Assembly (NCBI GenBank): GCA_036311245.1
Contig: JAXJQH010000074.1
Coordinates: 1-5,974, forward strand
Source of the DNA: SIG578 sp036311245
Lineage (GTDB): Bacteria; Bacillota; Clostridia; Oscillospirales; Ruminococcaceae
Direction of reading: 5' to 3'
Length of the DNA: 5,974 nt
Positions 1 through 5,974 of this stretch are shown piece after piece. The notes below the pieces were generated by a model. It had not been told where the DNA came from and searched no databases. It saw only the letters and a list, made by a program, of their open reading frames with translations. Each line of letters starts with the position of its first letter. The stretch's first letter is position 1. Made by a program: the position numbers and the translations under genes.

Positions 1-2462
1 ATATCACATACTACCTTATTGTTTATGATTTTATCCGATTTGCTAAAGAAAAGAAGATCCCTGTCGGTCCTGGAAGAGGTTCGGGCGCGGGAAGTCTTGC
101 TGCATATTGTATCGGAATAACTGGTATTGATCCTATTCGTTATCAGCTTCTGTTTGAACGCTTTTTAAATCCTGAGCGTGTCAGTATGCCTGACTTTGAT
201 GTTGACTTCTGCTATGAGAGAAGGCAGGAGGTAATAGAATATGTTATTGAAAAATACGGTTCAGACCACGTTGCCCAGATTGTAACCTTTGGAACAATGG
301 CAGCAAAGCAGGCTATCCGTGATGTTGGTAGAGCCCTTGGAATGAGCTATCAATCTGTTGATGAAATTGCTAAACTTGTTCCAAATGACCTTAAAATAAC
401 TATCGATAAAGCTTTAAAGGCATCGGACAAGCTAAATGAAAAGTACAATGAAAGCGAGCAAATAAAAGAGCTTATTGATATGGCGAGAAAATTAGAGGGA
501 ATGCCTCGCCACAGCTCTATGCACGCTGCTGGTGTTGTTATAACTGACAAGCCCGTTTCTGATTATGTTCCGCTTCAAAAAAATGATGATTCTGTTGTAA
601 CACAGTTTCCAATGACAACTCTTGAAGAGCTTGGTCTTTTAAAGATGGACTTTTTGGGACTCAGAACATTAACTGTTATTGACGATGCTGTAAAGCTTAT
701 TAAAAAGAATCACCCATATTTTAATGAGAATGATATTGATATTAACGACAAGGCTACCTTTGAAATGCTATCAAAAGGAAGCACAAAGGGAGTTTTCCAA
801 TTTGAATCGGCGGGTATGCGGGAAGAGTTAATGGAATTAAAACCGCAGTGCATTGAGGATCTCATTGCTGTTATTTCGCTTTACCGTCCCGGACCTATGG
901 ATTCTATTCCTGAATACAACCGTAACAGGCACAATCCTAAGGCAATAACATATAAACACCCACTTTTAAAGCCTATTCTTGAGGTTACCTATGGATGTAT
1001 TGTTTATCAGGAGCAGGTTATGCAAATATTCCGCTCACTTGCAGGATTTTCTCTTGGCAGAGCGGACCTTGTTCGTCGCGCTATGTCCAAGAAAAAGTTT
1101 GATGTTATGGAAAAGGAACGCCATAATTTTATTTATGGGTCAGAAGAGTGTGACGGCGCTGTAAAGCGCGGTGTTGATGAAAAAACCGCGAATGAGATTT
1201 TTGACCAGATGCTCAGTTTTGCTTCCTATGCCTTTAACAAGTCTCATGCAGCGGCATATGCTTTTGTTTCATATAAAACCGCGTATCTTAAATGCCATTA
1301 TCCAGTTGAATTTATGGCTGCGCTTATGACAAGTGTTCTTGATAACACAGACAAGTTAATATCATATGTTTCTGCCTGTAATGAAATCGGAATTAAAGTT
1401 TTGCCACCTGATATATCTCAAAGCGATATGGGATTTACTGTTGATAACGGAAACATTAGATTTGGACTTCTTGCGATAAAAAATCTTGGCAAAGGTGTTA
1501 TTTCATCCATTATCAACATCAGAAATAGGGAAGGTAATTTCAATTCATTCTATGATTTTTGCAAAAAAATGTATGGAAAGGATTTTAACAAAAAATCCAT
1601 TGAAAGCCTTATAAAAAGCGGCGCACTTGATTCAATGGGATATAATCGCCGTCAAATGATGGAGGGTTATCTCGATATTTTTGACAGAATAGAAGCTGAA
1701 AATCGTAGAACGCAGTTTGGACAAACAAATCTGTTTGCTATCGAAAGTCAAGAGTCGATTTATCAAGATGATTTTACTCTGCCTGCAATACATGAGTTTT
1801 CAAATGATGTAGTTTTAAGATTTGAAAAAGAAACAATAGGAATGTTTCTCTCAGGACATCCGATTATGCCTTATTCCAAGATTATATCACAAAATAAATT
1901 TACTACCACGGGAAAATTAATTGAAGAGTCCGAAAGCTTTACAGATGGAGAAAAAATCTCAATTCTGGGCGTGGTTACCCAAATTAAAATCAGAAATACC
2001 AGATCAAATAAATCTATGGCAACCTTATTACTTGAGGATCTTGAGGGTTCGGTAGAGGTTCTTGTTTTTCCAAATGTTCTTGTGCGATATGAATCAATGC
2101 TCTATGAGTATAAAGCGGATGACAAAAAAAGTATTGTTGTTATTCATGGAACCTTAGATATGAAGGACGAGGGAAGTGTCAAAATTATTTGTGATAAGGT
2201 TTCTTTACCGTCTGATTATTCAATTTCTCAACAAATTGAGAGAAAACTGTTTTTAAAGGTCCCGTCAAAAGATTCGTATGAATACAACAGTATTCTAAAA
2301 ATTCTTTCTCGTGAACAAAACGGAAATTGTCAGGTAATTGTTCGAATAGCAGACACAAATGAGCTTATTAAATTCCCTGAAAAATATTCAACAAATGCAG
2401 GACCTCAAATCATTTCTGATTTAAAAGATTTGCTTGGAGATGAGAGTGTAGTATTACGCTGA
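1..2462 (+). CDS. dnaE: DNA polymerase III alpha subunit, partial (5' end outside window)
   Basis: Catalytic subunit of the replicative DNA polymerase (C-family), adding dNTPs to primer ends. The reading frame is already open at the left edge (first full codon at base 3), so the ATG at 186 is an internal Met in MPDFDVDF and not the start. About 819 residues are present; the N-terminal PHP domain and start of the palm, roughly 340 residues of a usual 1,100-1,160, are missing. Numbering from base 3: palm motif GPGRGSGAGS near 25; catalytic Asp pair D66 and D68 in PDFDVDF; third catalytic Asp D216 in MDFLGL; YRPGPMD at 294-300; fingers motif SHAAAYAF at 414-421; helix-hairpin-helix region about 488-550; QTNLF at 574-578 (bases 1722-1736), matching the beta-clamp-binding pentapeptide; OB-fold about 651-733; C-terminal domain ending DESVVLR. 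All three catalytic Asp are kept. No frameshift or intein is seen. It is DnaE rather than PolC because no exonuclease domain is inserted. Confidence 0.98.
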   Translation, partial: ITYYLIVYDFIRFAKEKKIPVGPGRGSGAGSLAAYCIGITGIDPIRYQLLFERFLNPERVSMPDFDVDFCYERRQEVIEYVIEKYGSDHVAQIVTFGTMAAKQAIRDVGRALGMSYQSVDEIAKLVPNDLKITIDKALKASDKLNEKYNESEQIKELIDMARKLEGMPRHSSMHAAGVVITDKPVSDYVPLQKNDDSVVTQFPMTTLEELGLLKMDFLGLRTLTVIDDAVKLIKKNHPYFNENDIDINDKATFEMLSKGSTKGVFQFESAGMREELMELKPQCIEDLIAVISLYRPGPMDSIPEYNRNRHNPKAITYKHPLLKPILEVTYGCIVYQEQVMQIFRSLAGFSLGRADLVRRAMSKKKFDVMEKERHNFIYGSEECDGAVKRGVDEKTANEIFDQMLSFASYAFNKSHAAAYAFVSYKTAYLKCHYPVEFMAALMTSVLDNTDKLISYVSACNEIGIKVLPPDISQSDMGFTVDNGNIRFGLLAIKNLGKGVISSIINIRNREGNFNSFYDFCKKMYGKDFNKKSIESLIKSGALDSMGYNRRQMMEGYLDIFDRIEAENRRTQFGQTNLFAIESQESIYQDDFTLPAIHEFSNDVVLRFEKETIGMFLSGHPIMPYSKIISQNKFTTTGKLIEESESFTDGEKISILGVVTQIKIRNTRSNKSMATLLLEDLEGSVEVLVFPNVLVRYESMLYEYKADDKKSIVVIHGTLDMKDEGSVKIICDKVSLPSDYSISQQIERKLFLKVPSKDSYEYNSILKILSREQNGNCQVIVRIADTNELIKFPEKYSTNAGPQIISDLKDLLGDESVVLR

Positions 2463-2501
2463 CAATGAGTGATTTGTCCATAAAAATGCCAATGCATATT
2501 C

Positions 2502-2530
2502 TTGACAAAAAATAAAAAAAATAATACACT
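2502..2530 (+). promoter_or_regulatory. candidate sigma-A-type promoter for pfkA
   Basis: A perfect -35 box TTGACA lies at 2502-2507. A spacer of exactly 17 bp follows, almost all A, then TACACT at 2525-2530, which matches four of six bases of the -10 consensus. Transcription would start near 2537, about 30 bases before the pfkA ATG. A second -10-like hexamer TATACT (2539-2544) is closer to consensus but has no -35 box at a suitable distance. The site suggests pfkA can be transcribed independently of dnaE. This is inferred from sequence match only. Confidence 0.6.
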
Positions 2531-2553
2531 TTTGTTTGTATACTAATGTTTTC

Positions 2554-2560
2554 GGGGGAA
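2554..2560 (+). promoter_or_regulatory. ribosome binding site deciding the pfkA start
   Basis: GGGGGAA sits six bases upstream of the ATG at 2567 and is the only purine-rich Shine-Dalgarno-like stretch nearby. It lies downstream of the other in-frame ATG at 2546, so it can serve only the 2567 start. Confidence 0.8.
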
Positions 2561-2566
2561 ATTATA

Positions 2567-3526
2567 ATGAAATCAATTGGAGTTTTAACAAGTGGCGGAG
2601 ATGCTCCGGGTATGAACGCGGCTGTCCGTTCTGTTGTCCGTTCTGCTATTGCAAACGGCTTTAAGGTTTACGGAATTTATGATGGTTATAACGGTCTTAT
2701 TAATGGTAATGTCCGTGAGCTTGACAGAGGTAGCGTTTCTAAAATAATAAATCGCGGAGGTACTGTAATTTACACCGCAAGATGCCCTGAATTTAAAACA
2801 CCTGAAGGTGTTCAAAAAGGTGTTAAAACCTGCAAGGAGCTCGGAATAGATGGCCTTGTTGTAATAGGCGGCGATGGTTCTTTCCGTGGAGCTGCAGATC
2901 TTTCAGCAGCAGGAATTCCTTGCGTAGGTATTCCCGGAACAATCGATAATGATATCGTTTGCACCGAGTATACTATCGGATACGATACAGCGATGAATAC
3001 TGTTGTTGAAATGGTCGATAAGCTTCGTGATACCTGTAACTCTCACAACCGTTGCAGCGTTGTAGAGGTTATGGGCAGACATTGCGGAGATCTTGCGCTC
3101 AATGCCGGTATTGCCTGCGGCGCTACAGCAATTATTGTTCCTGAAATACCTTTTGATTTTGAAAAAGATATTCTTGAAAAAATTAATGATGCTGTAAATT
3201 CCGGAAAGCATCACTATATAATTATGGTTGCTGAGGGTGTTGGCGGTTCTCTGGAAATCGCAAAGAAGATTGAAGAAGTTACCGGAATTGAATCGAGAGC
3301 AGCTATTCTTGCTCATGTTCAGCGTGGCGGTTCTCCTTCCGCTAAGGACCGTATTATTGCAACAAAAATGGGTGACTATGCTGTAAATCTTCTGAAAAAC
3401 GGAATTGGAAACAGAGTTCTTGCGTTAAGAAGCAATCAAATTAAAGATTTTGATATTCACGAAGCGCTTAAAATGAAAAAGAATATCGATAGACAGCTTT
3501 TTGATCTTGCTGTTAAGGTTGGATAA
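2567..3526 (+). CDS. pfkA: ATP-dependent 6-phosphofructokinase
   Basis: Cytoplasmic glycolytic enzyme that phosphorylates fructose 6-phosphate to fructose 1,6-bisphosphate using ATP; it usually works as a homotetramer. The product is 319 residues, the usual length for short bacterial group A enzymes. Motifs seen: TSGGDAPGMN (8-17), R72, GGDGS (101-105), PGTIDND (123-129) with catalytic D127 and D129, MGR (169-171), AEG (222-224), HVQRGGSP (250-257). Gly at both 104 and 124 marks an ATP-using enzyme; pyrophosphate-dependent relatives typically carry Asp and Lys there. R21, R25, R54 and R154, known effector-site residues in the E. coli and Geobacillus enzymes, are present, so allosteric control by ADP/PEP is plausible. 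An in-frame ATG at 2546 would add seven residues (MFSGEII), but the 2567 start has the ribosome binding site and gives the family's MKxIGVLTSGG beginning. It lies 104 bp after dnaE, has its own candidate promoter and ends at a strong terminator. Confidence 0.98.
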   Translation: MKSIGVLTSGGDAPGMNAAVRSVVRSAIANGFKVYGIYDGYNGLINGNVRELDRGSVSKIINRGGTVIYTARCPEFKTPEGVQKGVKTCKELGIDGLVVIGGDGSFRGAADLSAAGIPCVGIPGTIDNDIVCTEYTIGYDTAMNTVVEMVDKLRDTCNSHNRCSVVEVMGRHCGDLALNAGIACGATAIIVPEIPFDFEKDILEKINDAVNSGKHHYIIMVAEGVGGSLEIAKKIEEVTGIESRAAILAHVQRGGSPSAKDRIIATKMGDYAVNLLKNGIGNRVLALRSNQIKDFDIHEALKMKKNIDRQLFDLAVKVG

Positions 3527-3529
3527 AAT

Positions 3530-3561
3530 AAAAACTCCTGCTCTTATGAGCAGGAGTTTTT
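3530..3561. terminator. bidirectional intrinsic terminator between convergent genes
   Basis: A perfect 14-bp inverted repeat (3530-3543 with 3548-3561) has a GC-rich core CTCCTGCTC / GAGCAGGAG and a four-base loop TTAT. Its A-run on the left and T-run (3557-3562) on the right give a U-tract in the transcript from either strand. It starts three bases after the pfkA stop. On the - strand the last base of the flavoprotein stop codon (3561) is already the first base of the stem. It should therefore end transcripts from both sides. Confidence 0.93.
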
Positions 3562-5156
3562 TACTTAATAGGCCCATATTTTTGCATAAATTTTAACGCA
3601 GTCTTAATTCCATCAACAGCAGCGCTCATTATTCCTCCGGCATATCCCGCGCCTTCTCCGCAGGGGTATAATCCTTTTGCTGAAACTGCCTCGTGGTTTT
3701 CATCTCGTAGTATTCTGACCGGTGAGGATGTTCTTGTTTCTATTCCGGTTAAAATAGCGTCATTTGCGTCAAATTTTTGAATTTTGCGCCCAAACGCGAG
3801 GATTCCATCTCTCATCATAGATGATATAGAAGAGGGGAAAATAGCGTTAAAATCGCAGGGATTTACCCCAAGCGAATAACTAGGTTCTATTCTATTGATT
3901 TCAAGTCCGATCTTTTGTTCTAAAAAGCATCCAACAGTCTGTGCAGGAGCCAAGTAGTTTCCGCCACCTGCCTTAAAGGCTGCGCGTTCATATTTTCTTT
4001 GAAACTCAATCGCATCTCGTGGATTTTCTCCAAAATCTTTGGGCGAAACCGAAACAACAAGCGCACTGTTTGCATTTTTTCTATCTCTTGCAAACTCGCT
4101 CATTCCGTTTGTAACAACAGTGTCTTGCTCAGATGACGAAGGAACTACAAATCCACCCGGACACATACAAAATGTGTAAACGGCTCTGTCATTTTTTCTG
4201 AGAGACATCTGATATTCTCCCTGAGATAACATAGGGTGACCTGCATATTTTCCATATAATCCATTATTTATATCGCTTTGCAGATGTTCAATTCTAACTC
4301 CTATTGAAAATGGTTTTGCTTCAAAAAGGATAGATTTTTGCATTAACATTTCAAATGTATCGCGCGCACTATGTCCGATAGCAAGAAATAGGGCAGAGCA
4401 GGCAAAGCTGTTACCGTTTATTGAAATACTCTCGAGGTTTCCGTTTTTTAGGCTGATTTCAGTAAGTTGAGCGTTTGTTAAAACCTCTCCGCCAAATTTA
4501 ATAATTTCATTTTTAATTTCTTTAACAATATTTCTAAGATTATCTGTTCCTATATGAGGCTTTGCCTTTTTTATAATTTCATCAGGAGCTCCAAATCTTA
4601 CAAATTCTTTTAGAACATAGTCGCATAGTGGGTCATTAATTCGTGTAGTAAGCTTTCCGTCTGAAAATGTACCTGCGCCGCCTTCTCCAAACTGAACATT
4701 GCTTTGAGTGTTGAGCTTGCCGAATTTCCAGAATTTCTCGACACTTTCTACTCGTTTGTCCACGCCTTCTCCGCGTTCAATAATAATAGGTGAATACCCG
4801 TTTTGAGCCAAAACTAACCCCGCAAACATTCCCGCAGGACCAAATCCGGCAATTACTGGTCGGTGTGTAAGAACTTTATCACCATATGTTATTTGCGTAA
4901 GATTATCACTAAGTTTGCGAAAAGTGATATTTTTATTATTGCAGTTTCTAACAATTTTTTCTTCGTTTTGATAAGTTGTAAAACCTATTGAAGAAACAAA
5001 CTGCGGTTGCTTTCTGTGGCGTGCGTCAATTGAAGTTTTTACAACAAAGCGTTCTTTAATATCTGCAGCGTCAATATTAAGTAGTTTCTGCGCCTTATCA
5101 ATAGCTACAGAAATATCCTCGCTAAGAGCAGTTATAATACCTGATACAACAATCAT
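3561..5156 (-). CDS. FAD-dependent dehydrogenase of uncharacterised family (COG2509-like)
   Basis: A 531-residue putative flavoprotein oxidoreductase; substrate unknown. Residues 1-100 form a small N-terminal domain containing VVKTSIDARHRKQP (38-51), a basic stretch typical of this family. A dinucleotide-binding Rossmann fold follows: GFGPAG at 104-109, with acidic E127 at the end of the second strand expected to bind the FAD ribose. Further family-like blocks are GEGGAGTFSDGKL (157-169), LFLAIGHSARDTF (256-268), CMCPGGFVVPSS (330-341) and the C-terminal CGEGAGYAGGI (499-509), which should close over the flavin. No signal peptide or membrane segment is visible, so it is probably cytoplasmic. 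The ATG at 5154-5156 is preceded by GAAAGG nine bases upstream. It follows the cdaR-like gene by 56 bp on the same strand. The family assignment is from recalled motifs; I do not assign a reaction. It is distinct from the HI0933/BaiN-like flavoproteins and from GidA/MnmG, whose motifs differ. Confidence 0.9.
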   Translation of the reverse strand: MIVVSGIITALSEDISVAIDKAQKLLNIDAADIKERFVVKTSIDARHRKQPQFVSSIGFTTYQNEEKIVRNCNNKNITFRKLSDNLTQITYGDKVLTHRPVIAGFGPAGMFAGLVLAQNGYSPIIIERGEGVDKRVESVEKFWKFGKLNTQSNVQFGEGGAGTFSDGKLTTRINDPLCDYVLKEFVRFGAPDEIIKKAKPHIGTDNLRNIVKEIKNEIIKFGGEVLTNAQLTEISLKNGNLESISINGNSFACSALFLAIGHSARDTFEMLMQKSILFEAKPFSIGVRIEHLQSDINNGLYGKYAGHPMLSQGEYQMSLRKNDRAVYTFCMCPGGFVVPSSSEQDTVVTNGMSEFARDRKNANSALVVSVSPKDFGENPRDAIEFQRKYERAAFKAGGGNYLAPAQTVGCFLEQKIGLEINRIEPSYSLGVNPCDFNAIFPSSISSMMRDGILAFGRKIQKFDANDAILTGIETRTSSPVRILRDENHEAVSAKGLYPCGEGAGYAGGIMSAAVDGIKTALKFMQKYGPIK

Positions 5157-5165
5157 ATTTTTTTA

Positions 5166-5171
5166 CCTTTC
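5166..5171 (-). promoter_or_regulatory. ribosome binding site of the flavoprotein gene
   Basis: Read on the - strand, GAAAGG lies nine bases before the ATG at 5156. It begins only two bases after the foot of the upstream hairpin (5174), so folding of that hairpin could affect ribosome access; that consequence is inferred. Confidence 0.75.
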
Positions 5172-5173
5172 AA

Positions 5174-5214
5174 AAATTTAGCCGCTCGTGCGAATTTGCA
5201 GAGCGGCTAAATTT
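5174..5214 (-). terminator. terminator-like hairpin between cdaR and the flavoprotein gene
   Basis: A 14-bp perfect stem (5174-5187 with 5201-5214; core GCCGCTC / GAGCGGC) can extend inward by TGC/GCA (5189-5191 with 5198-5200) around a single unpaired G at 5188, leaving a six-base loop GAATTT. On the - strand it is followed by a run of five T (5176-5172), partly inside the stem, so it has the form of an intrinsic terminator. The stem overlaps the last two bases of the cdaR stop codon. With only 17 bases between hairpin and the next ATG there is no room for a promoter, so it may be leaky, regulated, or protective of the 3' end of the cdaR message. Confidence 0.75.
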
Positions 5215-5974
5215 AGTTACTTTTAATTACAACCTCATAATCACCGTATGCCCAAAATACACCGGATTTTCCCGGAACTGTAATTGTGGCGGGGACCGTC
5301 ATAGTACCGCTTGAAATAGTGGTATCAGATAAATTGATTTCAGCAATTATATCATTGGATGAAATGCTTTTTAATAGGGTTTCATTTCCCATAAGCATAA
5401 CATTATTAAGGCGTCTGGTAATTACAGTAACCGTTTTATCGTCAGGAGCGCCGATTACTGAAAACTGATTTACCGTAAAACTCTTTTCAGTCATATCCTG
5501 AGAGGGAATAGAAACATCTATTGTATTAGTGTTGTCCACATTCACAAAGCCGGAAGGCAATTCAACATTAAGCGAAACAACATCGCCGGGTTTTATTGTC
5601 TTAAAATCAGCATAACGCACATCAAGCTGCGACATTGTATCAATCGTTTCCTCAGGACCTGCCACTCTGATTTCGGTATGAGATAATGTATATTTAAAAT
5701 TACTCTCAACAAAGGTTGATGGCATATTAATAAAATGCGTAACAATCGGCAAATCCTTGATTTTGAGGACGGGAACAGAAACATCAACCTTTTCCTTGTC
5801 CAAAACAACATAAGGGTCAGATACTACATTGCCGTTTTCATCATAAAGAACAAGCGGAATATCAGAAACGTAAAGAGTTTCTTCCAAAACTTTTTTCTTG
5901 GAATCAACATCTGCCACACAGCTTGTAATCGTTTCAACAACACTTTCAGGACCTATAATGGTAACCTCTTGAGA
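5213..5974 (-). CDS. cdaR: CdaR/YbbR-domain protein, partial (5' end outside window)
   Basis: Likely regulator of the membrane diadenylate cyclase CdaA, which makes c-di-AMP; CdaR proteins are anchored by one N-terminal membrane helix with extracytoplasmic YbbR repeats. The frame is open to the right edge, so the GTG at 5917 is internal. The 253 residues seen contain three spaced copies of the YbbR-type unit, numbered from the edge: VTIIGPESVVETI (4-16), IRVAGPEETIDTM (102-114) and VMLMGNETLLKSI (192-204), each followed by a beta-rich stretch and spaced 98 and 90 residues apart. In the third unit GPE has become GNE. The protein ends shortly after the last unit (EVVIKSN). No membrane segment is in the window, as expected for the C-terminal part. 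A cdaA gene would be predicted just upstream, beyond the edge. Repeat pattern supports the family well; the link to CdaA is from family knowledge and cannot be seen here. It could be another YbbR-domain protein. Confidence 0.87.
   Translation of the reverse strand, partial: SQEVTIIGPESVVETITSCVADVDSKKKVLEETLYVSDIPLVLYDENGNVVSDPYVVLDKEKVDVSVPVLKIKDLPIVTHFINMPSTFVESNFKYTLSHTEIRVAGPEETIDTMSQLDVRYADFKTIKPGDVVSLNVELPSGFVNVDNTNTIDVSIPSQDMTEKSFTVNQFSVIGAPDDKTVTVITRRLNNVMLMGNETLLKSISSNDIIAEINLSDTTISSGTMTVPATITVPGKSGVFWAYGDYEVVIKSN

Noticed and set aside
979..1164. 61-codon + strand frame inside dnaE
   Set aside because: It sits out of frame within the strongly conserved dnaE palm/fingers coding region and has no separate ribosome binding site or recognisable product.
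2461..2478. Small inverted repeat GACAA...TTGTC right after the dnaE stop, as a possible dnaE terminator
   Set aside because: Only five base pairs, weak in GC, with an eight-base loop and no T-run after it. I see no convincing terminator between dnaE and pfkA, so some readthrough into pfkA is possible.
2546..2566. Upstream in-frame ATG giving a longer PfkA beginning MFSGEII
   Set aside because: No ribosome binding site lies before 2546, while GGGGGAA lies between the two ATGs. The family N-terminus begins at the second Met.
2903..3316. 137-codon open frame on the - strand opposite pfkA
   Set aside because: It lies wholly inside the clearly coding pfkA and its translation resembles no family I recognise; an antisense shadow. 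The same applies to the shorter frames at 2585-2815 and 350-550 (-).
5286..5468. 60-codon + strand frame, and a 72-codon - strand frame at 5593-5811, within cdaR
   Set aside because: Both overlap the YbbR repeats, whose regular protein-level periodicity shows which frame is coding; neither has family features of its own.
5915..5917. GTG as the start codon of the cdaR-like gene
   Set aside because: The frame continues upstream to the window edge and encodes another complete YbbR motif (IIGPESVV), so the true start lies outside.

Overview
The window looks like ordinary chromosomal DNA from a low-GC Gram-positive bacterium, most likely a member of the Clostridia. The basis is AT-rich coding sequence, strong GA-rich ribosome binding sites, short gaps between genes, a dnaE-pfkA gene pair and a CdaR/YbbR-family protein. 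The family or genus cannot be fixed from the sequence alone. I see no mobile element, CRISPR array, tRNA, rRNA or direct repeat family.

Layout. Left half, + strand: the 3' two thirds or more of dnaE (replicative DNA polymerase III alpha subunit; 5' end outside the window), a 104-bp gap with a candidate sigma-A-type promoter, then a complete pfkA (ATP-dependent 6-phosphofructokinase). pfkA ends at a strong hairpin that serves as a terminator for both strands. Right half, - strand: a complete gene for an uncharacterised FAD-dependent dehydrogenase, preceded in transcription order by the 3' part of a cdaR/ybbR-like gene that runs off the right edge. The two - strand genes are 56 bp apart, and that gap is almost filled by a second hairpin. 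No stretch of more than 300 bases lacks a gene.

How the genes fit together. dnaE and pfkA are housekeeping genes for replication and glycolysis, with no direct functional link visible here beyond shared neighbourhood. The CdaR-like protein is expected to control the membrane diadenylate cyclase CdaA (c-di-AMP synthesis), whose gene would lie just outside the right edge. The flavoprotein downstream of it has no established function in its family, so its position in the cdaR transcription unit is the main functional hint.

I found no convincing new system. The observations most worth checking are the cdaR-flavoprotein association, and the terminator-like hairpin wedged between those two genes, which overlaps the upstream stop codon and touches the downstream ribosome binding site.
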